This document shows positions 47,137 to 57,547 of a stretch of DNA of 64,000 nucleotides, piece by piece. Where the stretch lies: positions 239,221,825 to 239,285,824 of the forward strand of contig OX352774.1 in NCBI GenBank assembly GCA_947095535.1, in the 5' to 3' direction. This DNA comes from Poecilobothrus nobilitatus. Lineage: Eukaryota > Arthropoda > Insecta > Diptera > Dolichopodidae. A model generated the notes under the pieces. The model was given only the letters and a program-made list of their open reading frames with translations. It was not told the origin of the DNA and did not search any database. Both the position numbers and the translations under genes were made by a program. How positions within the stretch are numbered: the first letter of the stretch is position 1; each line of letters opens with the position of its first letter.

Positions 47137-48241
47137 AGGAGAAAAATAAAAACTTTTAAGAGGGCATCAATTTTTTTTTGAATTTAAGTTTAGTATATTG
47201 GATATCATTATATATACATATTTGTTATTTTCATCTGATCCGTTTTATTTTCAAACTAAATTAAATATGTATGTGTTCGTTTAATGCTTCTAATTGAAAT
47301 TTTTTCTGTTAGGTTTAACTTGTACATATGTGATTAAAAATTTCCTTTTGTTTTTACGCTTTATAAAGTTTTTAGAATTAATTTAGTTCAAAATTTTGTT
47401 TTTTTCTGTTAAATTCATGTCATACATGTCCTTCGGTACAAAACAAAAACAAAAACTTGAGAGTAGTTTTGAATATTTTTCAAATTATTCTTTCTTTGAG
47501 AATTTAAATATCACTGAAAATAGTAGGTTTCCACAAGACTAACTAACATTTTTCCTGTAAATAATCCAATAAAAATAAAACCCTTTTCGCCTGTGAATAA
47601 ATCTAACATTAAAGTGATTACATGTTCTGTTTTCTCCCAAATGGTTTTAATCCTTACAGCATATATTACAAAAATTTAAAAATGGAAATCGAATAGATGT
47701 CAATTTTAAACTATTTGTATTAATTGCTTCGAAATTCATTATTGACTATAATACATACTACCATAATTATGGTATAGGTATTCATTTATATTCTATTATC
47801 TTCAGTCAAATAATTAATAAATCAATAGCAGCTTACAAATTTTAAAAAAATTTTGTCAAAATAAACATAATACATATTTAATATATAAATAGAAGTGCAA
47901 ACACATAGCAGAGTGCATACAACTAGCAGAGTACCCGGCGTTGCCCGGAGTATTTTATTGGCTTTATGAAATATGAAACTTTTGTTTCTGCATTAATATA
48001 ATTTAATTAATTACAGATGCTGGTAGTTTATATTCTATTTTTTATTAGATTTAGTTAAATTGAATAAACAGAGCCAAGAATTAGAGACAATTCTTCTACA
48101 AAAATTTTTTAAAGGAATCAATAAACTATTGAGTACACAATTACGGCGAAGTGAATTTCAACAATATATTCTTTAATACCGAGATATAAAATCGCATTGT
48201 TTTTTGTAAGTAATGTCACTTCATGTTTTGGTGAATTATCC
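47137..48241. other. AT-rich stretch with one GC-rich motif
   Basis: This is AT-rich sequence without genes. At about 47928-47953 the text CTAGCAGAGTACCCGGCGTT then GCCCGGAGTATTTT stands out. Similar ACCCGGCGTTGCCCGG motifs occur at the ends of dispersed insect repeats, so this may be an element terminus, but no partner end was found. Confidence 0.5.
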
Positions 48242-48545
48242 TTTTAAGCACATTTTGAAAAATTTGTTATTAAGTTCGGTCTGTCCCTCCGTCTGTTAAA
48301 ACTTATATACTGTTTAATAAAGAGCAATGAAATATTAACTATGCATAGGTCTATCAAAAGAGTAATGTTTTAGAACAACTTTTTTATGTACCCTCACCGT
48401 TGGAGATCCTACAGCACCGACAGCTCTTCAAATTTTGAAAAAACTTCTTTTTAAATGCGTACATTTCCGATTCTGTTTAACATATTTTCAATATAAAAAA
48501 TACATGATTGATTTTTACCTTTATAAATCAACCAGAATTTTTTTA
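48242..48545 (+). mobile_element. Truncated family C HINE (copy C6)
   Basis: The 5' part is recognisable: TTTTAAGCACATTTTG, then GGTCTGTCCCTCCGTCTG, then AATGTTTTAGAACAACTTTT, TGGAGATCCTACAGC and AATGCGTACATTTC. Similarity fades after about 48545 and the constant 3' end is absent. It is an old, truncated copy. Confidence 0.65.
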
Positions 48546-49396
48546 CGTTTAGTTTTTCTAATTATGTTTCCAAATTGATTGGCTAAAAATATATTATATA
48601 TTAGATAATATAATAAATATCAAAACTGAAAAATTAATTCAAGTTTTATTTTTCAATGAGAAAATTTCGTGGAAATTATTATTGAAATTTTATTGTCACT
48701 TAAAAGTCATAACTTCTGCAAAATTGATATGCCAATTACATTTTCAAGGATATTAAGAAAAATTCTGTAATTTTTAAAATAACCTTCATAAAAAATCATC
48801 ATATTTTTTTATTTTATTAATTTTCAATAACATTTTAAAGGTCATCTTGTAAATAAAAATTTTTGAAATTAACAACAAAAACAGGAAAATATAATAAATC
48901 TGCGTAGGTACATACATATTATACATAATATAATTGAGTTCTGTTCTATTGTAATTCATTCCATCAAATTGTCAATATTCTTGAATATTTGAGCTATTAA
49001 AACTACAATCGATTATATTTTGAAATATATTCAGTAAGGAAAAAAAAAAAAAATTGTTTAGATATATTAAAAACAAAAATAAAATAAAAAAAAAATTTCG
49101 AAAAATTTTCAAAATAATTAAACTGAAAAATTATAAATAATTGCTATGTAGGCTCGTATTAGGTAACAGGCAGACCTATACTCAAAAATTTGAGTAAAAA
49201 TAATATTCAAATTATAAGTAAATCAAATGGAAAATTTTCTTTTCAAAAAATATTATTGCTGGCAATGGTTAGACTAAATAAAATTTGCCCCTATGGAACG
49301 AGAGAATTTAATCTATAACTATCTACAGTCGCATTAAAAAAAATTCTAACTTTTTCAATCATAATTTAAAAAAATTAAAAAAGATCACATTTTCAT
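48546..49396. other. AT-rich stretch without genes
   Basis: This is AT-rich sequence between a decayed HINE and a MITE. Nothing recognisable was found. Confidence 0.6.
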
Positions 49397-49925
49397 GGTG
49401 ACCTGAATTAAGGCCCTGCGAAATAAAGCCTCAGGGGTATTATTTGCCGTTTAATGAGAAATAACGCCTCGGGATGTTGTTTCTCTTTCAATTGAATCTT
49501 CGACTTCTTGAGAAATAATGCCCCGAGTTATTATTTCTCATTAAATATGTAATAAAATCCATTTTTGTAATATTCAAACCTGAAAAAAATTTAAAAATAT
49601 AAAATTATATTTATAAATAAAATATTTGATGTAAAACAATATGTATTTAATATGTATATATTTGTATGAATATATTTAATATGAAGCATATTTGTGTTGG
49701 TTAAAAGTCAAAGTTGATCCTTTTTCCAGAGTATTTATGAATTCATGTATGCGAGACTTTTGTTACAAAATCAGGATTGCCCTTTCTTCAAAATCTTTAT
49801 ATATTTCTATTTCATTTTCTAAAATTTTTTTATTTTTATTTATTTTGAATATATATTTTTTTATATTAAATGGGAAAGACCACCCCGGGGGCTTTATTTC
49901 GCAGGGCCTTAATTCAGGTCACCGT
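49397..49925. mobile_element. MITE of family D with 34-bp perfect terminal inverted repeats
   Basis: The left end (49397-49430, GGTGACCTGAATTAAGGCCC...) is the exact reverse complement of 49890-49923. TTTTCAT flanks the left end directly (49390-49396) and recurs two bases beyond the right repeat (49926-49932), a probable target duplication. The left third is a row of short hairpins, for example GAGAAATAAT/ATTATTTCTC (49510-49519 with 49530-49539). The right part has the ~110-bp unit seen in the element at 61053. It is non-coding; the frame at 49692-49943 runs through it. Confidence 0.9.
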
Positions 49926-49977
49926 TTTTCATACTTCCACTAACAAAACACTAAAATATTATTTTTTTTTTTTCGCA

Positions 49978-50264
49978 TAACTGCCCAACCTAATTAAAAA
50001 CGTACAACGCTCGACGTATTATAAACGTTGATACGTTGACGTCTCCTTAAATGAAATGCCGGCGTATTTCAATCTAGAATATGAAAGCTATGTTAAAAAA
50101 AATAAAAACATAACAAAAAAGAAAACATCGTGCCAAAATTAGATATTTGAATATTCAGCGTTTATACGTCGCATATTTCGGTAGGGTTCATATAAAATGA
50201 ATGGGCATGAACACATTTTGACAGAGGTTATATGTTCTACGTTCTTATTTAGGTTGGGCAGTTA
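49978..50264. mobile_element. Short MITE with ~28-bp inverted repeats and TA flanks
   Basis: The left end TAACTGCCCAACCTAATTAA (49978 onward) continues with AAACGTACAAC. The right end (TACGTTCTTATTTAGG, then TTGGGCAGTTA, to 50264) is its reverse complement with about three mismatches. If the repeat begins at ACTGCCC, both sides are flanked by TA, as in Tc1/mariner-type insertions. It is 287 bp with no coding capacity. It lies 52 bp from the preceding MITE. Superfamily is an inference from the TA flanks only. Confidence 0.8.
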
Positions 50265-50805
50265 GTATTTCAAATTTGTTTTGTATATAAGGTAAAGTTT
50301 ATGTTATTGGCACAGTAAAAACAGTAAAAATGTAGAACAGGTAGTTAAATGTAGTACAGAAAACATGAATTTTGTATAAAATAATAAAAAAAAAACAAAA
50401 CAAATTTAATTCATGATCGATTATTACTTAGTACCTAACAAAAAACATTTCATATTTTACGAAACATAAAATATTTAAACATGTAGGTACATAAATAATA
50501 CTCGTACTCGTAAACAATAAAAATTTTAAGTGCCTAATTTAACTTTGAGATGTTCTATTATTCTGTTTGTTAAGTTCAATTATAAATATAAATTGATTGT
50601 TCAATAAAATCAAAATATTTGATAAAATTGAAAGTATTTTGCGTTAAATATTATTTGCAGGCTCACCCCAGGAACAAACTCAAACATGATTATACAACAC
50701 TTTTAATTGATATTTTAGATTAGAATTTGTTTTTTATCAACTTATCTATACCTACCTAAAAAACTCTTTTTTTCAGGCTAAAAATGTAATTTAACGAACT
50801 TACTT
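50265..50805. other. AT-rich stretch without genes
   Basis: This is AT-rich unique sequence. Nothing was recognised. Confidence 0.6.
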
Positions 50806-50817
50806 ACAAAGCTAAAT
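50806..50817. repeat. 12-bp target-site duplication, left
   Basis: ACAAAGCTAAAT, repeated exactly at 51007-51018 around SINE S4. Confidence 0.9.
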
Positions 50818-51006
50818 TTTTTTTTTTAAAGCATTTCTCTGCCACATAAATGTGGACAGGAAATTACACAGCCTTTCCTATCCTGCGTGGCTGTAAATGT
50901 CACAAGGGGAAACAACTCTTGTAAAGTGTGTGGGATTCGAACCCACACTTCCTCGGTGTTTACAGCGTATTTTATACACTATTACCCACTAGGCCACCGA
51001 GGCCCC
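50818..51006 (-). mobile_element. Full-length tRNA-derived SINE with intact promoter boxes (copy S4)
   Basis: This is the best preserved SINE: 189 bp on the minus strand between perfect 12-bp duplications. Its head GGGGCCTCGGTGGCCTAGTG holds the A box (50985-50996). The B box GGTTCGAATCC (50933-50943) matches the consensus exactly, about 41 bp downstream as in a tRNA. The body (CTTGTGACATTTACAGCC) and tail (GTAATTTCCTGTCCACATTT) follow, then poly(A), seen as a T run at 50818-50827. The perfect duplication and perfect boxes suggest a relatively recent insertion, possibly still transcribable by polymerase III. Confidence 0.95.
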
Positions 51007-51018
51007 ACAAAGCTAAAT
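51007..51018. repeat. 12-bp target-site duplication, right
   Basis: ACAAAGCTAAAT, an exact copy of 50806-50817. Confidence 0.9.
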
Positions 51019-51797
51019 AATAAGGAAAAAAATTAATTTGAATAAAATGAGATTTTTTGAATCATAATTACACTATTAAATAAATTAACTGTACAATAAT
51101 TAAACCTGCGTACTATGTTATATTATAAAATTCAATACCTTGATCTTATTTCTATTGTAATTTTGAGCAGTTTTAAGAGAATATTATTGCATGTTTGATT
51201 TTTTTTTCGTCAATTTTGTTTTAGTTTGAGGCAGGTTTCACCTATGAAAATACAAATGGTTAATGGCCAGCTTACCTGTTACCTCATATAATTAACCAAC
51301 ATTAAATTTTTATGTGCACAAATTATGTAGGAATCTTATTTATTTTCCTGCTCATGATTAATTAATAACGTACGCACTATACTGAATTAAGCTACTCCAA
51401 AGTTGTAAGACAAAAACAAAACAAAGAAAACAAGGAAATATTAAAAAGGCGTGAAATAAATGATTTAAAACATAACGGGCTGGATAAGCTATTATAGAAA
51501 TATATTATAGCGTTTTACCGCATAAGAGAGTAAATGAAAGACTAAAAATGAATGCTATTAAATATAACCTCTTCTTATTTTGTGTATTTATAAAAGGATT
51601 GGGATTAGTATAGAATCAAGTATTTATGTAATTTGTACAAAGAAGACAATATTATAAGATCATAGGCAGGATCTAGAAATAGTTATGATAATAAAATCTA
51701 TAACATAAAGAAATTGCCATTTTCTACAACAACACGTATCAGGTATAATAAATTCTTATTTGCTTTCTATAGATTTACATTCTTTCAGTCCATCACC
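51019..51797. other. AT-rich stretch without genes
   Basis: This is AT-rich unique sequence between a SINE and a HINE. Nothing was recognised. Confidence 0.6.
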
Positions 51798-52560
51798 TTT
51801 TTAGCACATTTCCAAAAAAAAATTTAAAAAATGTGCTTATTAGTTTCATTCTGTCCGTCCGTCTGTTTACAAAACTTCTGCACCGTAAAAGATAGAGAAA
51901 AAACAATTTAACCATGGGTAGGTCTCATAAAAAAATTAATTTTGTGGAACAACTTTTTCATTACGGAGCTACTATAAAAACCCTATTTTTAAATTCGTAT
52001 ATCTCATATTCTTCTTAATATTTTTTCAATCTGAAAACGTCAATCGACAGGTATTTTTTTACCTTTGTAAATTTATATCAAAATTATACAATTTTTTTAA
52101 ATTTAGTATTTAAATTTACCGTTTTGTGAAAACCAAATTTTGTGTGATTTTTCTACCCTCATAACTCCGAAATACTTTTAGATAGGAACTAGAAATTTTG
52201 ACAGCAGAAAGAAAGTTTGCTCAGAACATTTTTTTGGACCACTCCCTGTTTATGAGTTATTAGGGCTCAAAAATAGCTGTTTTTAAACATCTGCAACTTA
52301 GGCACCTGTACACATTTTGTCCGCAAGATATAAAAATTAAAGCTCTAGTAATATATTTGTACGTGTGTTAACGGTTTTTCTTAGTTATATAGGGTTCCGG
52401 ACTTACAGCACCTCAAAATTCCACAAAAGTACTATTTTCATATTTTTTGTTATTACATGAAATTTTCTAATTTTTGTGCAAGTCACAATTCTAAACAGTT
52501 TGTATCGTGTTTTGGAAATGTACGCTTTTAAAAACTGTTGGATTGCATTCTGCCTTGTTT
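51798..52560 (+). mobile_element. Family C HINE (copy C5)
   Basis: This plus-strand copy of about 760 bp has clean ends: 5' hairpin AGCACATTT...AAATGTGCT (51803-51838), TCTGTCCGTCCGTCTG, TTAACCATGGGTAGGTCTC, then the shared core. The core is shortened around 51957-51975, where the GCCCCAYCC segment is missing. The end is GTACGCTTTTAAAAACTG to TGCCTTGTTT. The frame at 52507-52692 begins in its 3' end and is not a gene. Confidence 0.88.
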
Positions 52561-53127
52561 CTTTTTATAAAACAACATGTCTTACGACTCTCAATAAAAT
52601 TATCCTTGAATTTTTTCTCACTTTTTAACAAAAAGAAAATAAACAATCAAAAAATTCAATTTAAAATAAATTTGTATAGTATCTATTGTTAAAATATCTT
52701 TAATTTTTGTTTTTTAACATTCCAAGAACAAGAAAAGTGTCATACCAAGGTTATCAAAAATTTTTTAAATCATTCTTAAAGAATCATCATAATATAATTT
52801 GCAGGAGTTCAAGGCTGCAATCAAAATACAACCTAAAAGGTTAATTAAAAATGAAAATCAATTTGTTATTTTATTTTCTTGTCATTCACATGAGTTAGGT
52901 TAATTTTATGAAATTTAATTTTAAGAAAAATTAAAGCTTATGACATTTTCAAAATTAATATTCATATTATATGTATAATAATATCGAAAGCTTAACTACC
53001 TACTTCCAAGAATATCACTTATTAATAATCAGCAATAATTAAAAGTAATGTAAAGTACTCAAATAATTGTTTGAAATTGAAGACAAGACAAATAAATTGT
53101 TTTAAATTGAATTGAAGAGAAACAAGA
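52561..53127. other. AT-rich stretch without genes
   Basis: This is AT-rich unique sequence. Nothing was recognised. Confidence 0.6.
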
Positions 53128-53285
53128 AGAGCCTCCGTTGCACACCCTTACTTAGTTCAAGCCGCAAATTGCCATAATTCAGAATTTGGCAATTCATTTG
53201 TGACACAAATATTGCGAATGTGGAATCATCTACCATGTGTTCCCCTATTTGGGAAGGTTTAGAGTTTACAGTTTAAATATACATA
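53128..53285 (+). pseudogene. Fragment of a LINE reverse-transcriptase C-terminus
   Basis: One plus-strand frame (in phase with 53131) reads RASVAHPYLVQAANC, then SFVTQILRMWNHLPCVPLFG, a stop, then SLQFKYT. The pattern SF..R.LRMWN.LP..., followed about 15-20 residues later by SL..FK, is the typical ending of ORF2 in Jockey/CR1-like non-LTR retrotransposons. The fragment has at least one in-frame stop and no upstream palm or endonuclease domain could be traced, so it is a dead 3' remnant. The recognition is by motif from general family knowledge. Confidence 0.55.
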
Positions 53286-54110
53286 GGTTTCAGAAGAACA
53301 ACACCACTTTCATGCATCATATTCCTGCAAAATTTAAACCAATTTTTACTACGGAGCAGAATACTTCTCATCTCCAAACAGTACAATAGTACTAAATGTC
53401 CTCTTAAACTATTCTTTGGTAAAATAAAAGTGGTGGTATTTAGTAAATTAAAGTTCCGCACATTAATAACGAAATCTTGCCTCTTAAGCGCCTTCCGATA
53501 ATTCGCCTCTACCTCCCTAAAAATCCGTAAAAAAAAAAATTTTTTAAATTTGACATTGTCAATAAGTATATATTTTTAAGTCTTTAATTTTTGAAGATTC
53601 TTAAAAATCTCTACTAGTTAATGCCTGATTCAATGACTATAACGCACTTAATAGAAAATTTCTATGTCATGATTTGAAACTGAATGAATAAAAGAGAAAA
53701 GGAAATAGGTAATAATAAAAGGAAATTAAAAATTTAATAATTTCCATTATATGAATTTCATAAACAGTATATACTGAATATCAAAAACGTTTCAATCAAT
53801 TTAGTAATAAATTCTACTATCAATTATCCTTTTTAATTAGGTCTATTACTCAATATAATTTTTCAAATACATGATAATCGTTTCTTTTTGATAAAAAGTC
53901 TTTTTGAATTATACCATAAAATCTGCGATATTTCAATAAAAAAATTAATGGAAAATTTCATATTGATTTTTCTCCCAAAATTATTTTGCATTTAAATAGA
54001 AAAAAGAAAAACTTGAAAAATATGGAAATGACATGAAAACGTAATCAAATTATTTGTTTTTTTATTTTTGTAAATTTTTTTAATTCGTCTAAAGAATCGA
54101 AAAAAATATC
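53286..54110. other. AT-rich stretch without genes
   Basis: The first 200 bp are slightly less biased and may continue the untranslated 3' end of the LINE fragment. The minus-strand frame at 53273-53461 opposes it and shows no family motif. The remainder is AT-rich. Confidence 0.5.
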
Positions 54111-55084
54111 AAATTTGGATGTGCGAAAAATCGCCTAAAACAAAATTGGCCAAAAATTTGAAAACAATCGAAAATTATTTTTTGGGTGAGTTTTTGATTT
54201 TGCTGAAACTAAAACAATAGGGTATGTAAAGGTATGTAACACGTTTTTTCCAATAGGTATGTGACGGTTCATCAGATCATAAACAACAAAATACAAAAAA
54301 CAAGAACAATAAAATTATTTTATTATTGTAGGCTGCGTCGTGGTCTTATTGAGAGGCAGTGTAAATTAAAGCCCTTCGAAATAACTTCCCCAAGGTGTTT
54401 ATTTCACATTTAATTAGAAATAATAACTTGAGGTCTTTTTTCTCACAGATAATTGAAAAATAAGACTCCAAAATATGAGAAATAAAGCTTCTGGATGGTA
54501 CTTATCATTAAACGAATAATAAAACCCAGTTTTATAATACCTGAAATCTGAAAAAAATTATAAAGTTAATGAAAAGTAGTACCTTGAGAGTAAACAAATT
54601 ATATTTTTATAGCTGTGAAAAGAGCTGATTAATCTTTTCTATTCGTTACTCTCTCAATATACTACTTTTATATTTTTTAGGAGGCAAACGAAGAAATCCT
54701 TACTCTCTCTTTATTGACTGTTAAACGCCATTAATATTCACACAGATGATAATCTAAATTTTGCATAAAAAAAAATGGTTAATATTATGAGCAATAAAAA
54801 ATAATCGTATGACAGAAATGAAAAAGAACAAAGTGATGGTTGATAAAAAAGAGTGATATTTTAAATTTTGGAGAGGTTCCAGAACATAATTGTAGAAATA
54901 TTTTTTTGGAAAATATTGTAAAAATATTTTTTTGGATCCTTCCTTTAATTATGAAAAATTACCCAACATATTAATTTTTAGGGCGAATTTGTTTCTTGGC
55001 CGTTAGTTTTGCAAAAATGAATTTCATTTTCAATTTTTGGCCGATTTTGTTTTAGACGATTTTTCTCACACTCATCGAAATTGT
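54111..55084. mobile_element. Possible inverted-repeat element enclosing family D sequence
   Basis: The segment 54111-54165 (GTGCGAAAAATCGCCTAAAA, then CAAAATTGGCCAAAAATTTG) is matched in inverse by 55027-55084 (CAATTTTTGGCCGATTTTGT, then TTTAGACGATTTTTCTCACA) over roughly 50 bp with few mismatches. Between them, 54355-54540 resembles the hairpin array of the MITE at 49397. The outer repeats and the inner piece may belong to one element or to nested ones. Confidence 0.55.
54355..54540 (+). mobile_element. Decayed family D hairpin array
   Basis: The text AATTAAAGCCCTTCGAAATA begins a series similar to 49405-49560: GAAATAACTTCCCCAAGG then TTTATTTCACATTTAATTAG, TTGAAAAATAAGACTCC, and GAGAAATAAAGCTTCTGG. 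The closing ATAAAACCCAGTTTTATAAT corresponds to ATAAAATCCATTTTTGTAAT. Most hairpins have lost pairing, so this is an older copy. Confidence 0.65.
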
Positions 55085-55603
55085 CTATATCAGAAAGTTT
55101 TTTGATAAAAATATGATTTGAATATTTTCATCTGAAATTTTATCCGGTTCGAAATATTTTATCCTTTTCTGAGATAAAAAAATGGGGTAAATATATTTTT
55201 TTCTAGGTATTTGTTGGAAACTAATATTCGAATAACTGTGTGTATAGTATAATAGATATGTATTTTGATATTATACAGATATTAAAAAAAAAAAAACTTT
55301 ATAAGTTGAAATATAAGAACATTTTATTCTTACATTAGGAAATTAAATTTTCAAAAGGATTCAGAAGTCTTTATTTCCAGATATTTCCTTAGTATTTTTT
55401 CCTTTCTTATTATACATATTTATAATATATTATTTTATAAAGATTTTTCAAGTAGTTCCGTATTAATAGTAGAACATCTGTTGTTTTTCTTCCTTGAGGA
55501 TTTTTTGTTTGTTTTCAAATTATTACAATTATCCTCAAAGGAAATTTTTTAATTTAAAGATTGTTCTTATTAAATTTATTTTTATTTATTTTAAAAATTC
55601 GTA
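55085..55603. other. AT-rich stretch without genes
   Basis: This is AT-rich sequence. The frame starting at 55494 runs into the following HINE remnant and is not a gene. Confidence 0.6.
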
Positions 55604-55975
55604 TTTTTTTAACACATTTTTCAAAAATTTGAAAAATTTGCTTATTATTATTTCATTTTGCGCGTTCGTCAGCTGTTTACGAAACTTTTGCATTGTTAAG
55701 ATGGAGCATTGAAATTTTAACCATACGATTAAATATTATGTACGTGTTAATGTTGTGAAATGACTTTTTTTTTATATACCACCATTGATTACGGAGTTTT
55801 CTCAACTATATAAGGTCTCCACAAAATTGAAGAAAATGTCTTTTGGATTTTGAAAAATTCTATGGAAATTTAAAATTTTTAAGAGTCACAATTACCTAAA
55901 GAATTAATTTAATTGGTTTTTTTTTTTGAAAATGTACGCCTTTAAAAATCTATGACTTTACATACTGCCTTGCTT
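55604..55975 (+). mobile_element. Short, diverged family C HINE (copy C7)
   Basis: Both ends are recognisable: ACACATTTTTCAAAAATTTG, with TTTCATTTTGCGCGTTCGTC and TGTTTACGAAACTTTTGC at the 5' side, and GTACGCCTTTAAAAATC with ACATACTGCCTTGCTT at the 3' side. The core is mostly deleted (about 370 bp in total against ~830). Confidence 0.7.
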
Positions 55976-56301
55976 AAAAACAAATTACGCAGATCTGGAA
56001 AATTACTTATGAAATAATTTTCAATTTTGAAGATTATTTTGAAGACTTGAAAATCAAATTAAATAAAAGTTATTCAAGAACTTTGATGAAGTGGCATAGT
56101 AACATATACAATTAAATTTCTTTTGGTTTTTTTTTCTGGTAGTTTATAAAATTAATCAAGTGAAGTCGACACTATTAACTCTTTAGACTTTTTCAATTCA
56201 GGTATGATTTCACAATTGATATTTGGCATAAAAGTCTTAGACCTGAACAATATAACCTTGTCTATATCTTTAGCATTTAAAAGCTAAGAAACATTAAAAT
56301 T
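55976..56301. other. AT-rich spacer between HINEs
   Basis: This is AT-rich unique sequence with no visible feature. Confidence 0.6.
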
Positions 56302-57547
56302 AAACGAGGAAGAGTGCAGTAGAGTAGACTGTGTCAACTCTGGGATACCCGTATGAACGTAATATATCCTATTATAAAACTTGATCATCTTTTAAAAACA
56401 TTCAGATGTTTTAGTACCGAATTACAGAGATATATTTATGTAAATTGTGGAGTTGTATGACAACTACCCGAATCTATTGCACCTAGCTTCATTAAGTTCC
56501 AAGAAATGCAAGAAGCCTAAACCAGCTGCAATAGATCAATCAAATTTTACAAAAGTTTTTGGCATGCAACTCGACACTTTTTCACTAAATTTCAGATAGC
56601 TAGATTCAATAGACACTGAGTTATTTTCATTTAAAAAGAGAAGTTGTATGGCAACTACTCGAACCCGGCGGCCAAAAATGCTGGAGTTAAATAGCAAAAC
56701 TAACAATTTTGCAAAAGTGACGTATACAAAATGTTAGCCTTCTAGCTCCTTTATTTTTTGAGTTATCGTGCGGACGGACACTGAGTTATTTTCATTTAAA
56801 AAGAGAAGTTGTATGGCAGCTACCCGAACCCGTCGCACCAACACAACCAAATTTTGCAGAAGTTGTTGCCATGAAACTTGATCATCATTCGCAAAATTGC
56901 AGATACCTAGATTGAACAGACACTGGGTTATTTCCATTTAAAGAAAGACGTTGACTGACAGCTACTCGAACCCGGGGGCCGAAAATGCTGGAGTTAAATA
57001 GCAAAACTAACAATTTTACAAAAGTAACGTAAAAAAATTTTCAGCCTCCTAGCTCCTCTATTTTTTGAGTTATAGTGCGGACGGACACTGAGTTCTTTTC
57101 ATTTAAAAAGAGATTTTGTATGGCAGCTACCCGAACCCGTCGCACCAACACAACCAAATTTTACAGAAGTTGTTGCCATAAAACTTGATCATCATTTGCA
57201 GAATTTCAAAACCCTAGCTTGAATAGATACTGAGTTATTTCTATATAAAGAAAGAAGTTGTATGGCAGCTACTCGAACCCGCCGACCGAAAATGTTGGAT
57301 TTAAATAGCAAAACTAACAATTTTGCAAAAGTGACGTAAAAAAAATTTCAGCCTCCTAGCTCCTTTATTTTTTGAGTTATCGTGCGGACGGACGGACGGA
57401 CGGACGGACGTACATGGCTTAATCGACTCAGAATTCGATTCTGAGCCGATCCATACCTTTGACACTATATCTAGCTCGGCTCATTTAAGGTGTCACAAAC
57501 GTAATGGCAAATTTATTATACCCTTGAACATAGTTCATACGGGTATA
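56302..57547 (-). mobile_element. Family B HINE with expanded internal repeat (copy B3)
   Basis: This minus-strand copy of about 1.25 kb is complete at both ends (CGAGGAAGAGTGCAGTAGAG at the left; AACATAGTTCATACGGGTAT at the right). The segment read on the plus strand as AGTTATCGTGCGGACGGACA occurs three times, at 56761, 57068 and 57375, exactly 307 bp apart. The third unit (at the element's 3' side) is about 145 bp shorter, as if one 142-bp monomer had been lost. A (GGAC)n microsatellite lies at 57383-57410. The frame at 56734-56937 is inside the array. Confidence 0.92.
56761..57387 (-). repeat. 307-bp tandem units in HINE B3
   Basis: Two full 307-bp periods are marked by the starts at 57375, 57068 and 56761. 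At each internal junction CAGTGTCC runs directly into GTCCGCACGATAACTC (minus strand). The duplication therefore joined the GTCC microsatellite edge to a GTGTC site in the core. Confidence 0.9.

Noticed and set aside
50933..51006. Possible functional tRNA gene on the minus strand
   Set aside because: The A and B boxes are good, but the arms do not form a convincing cloverleaf, and a SINE body, poly(A) tail and 12-bp target duplication surround it.
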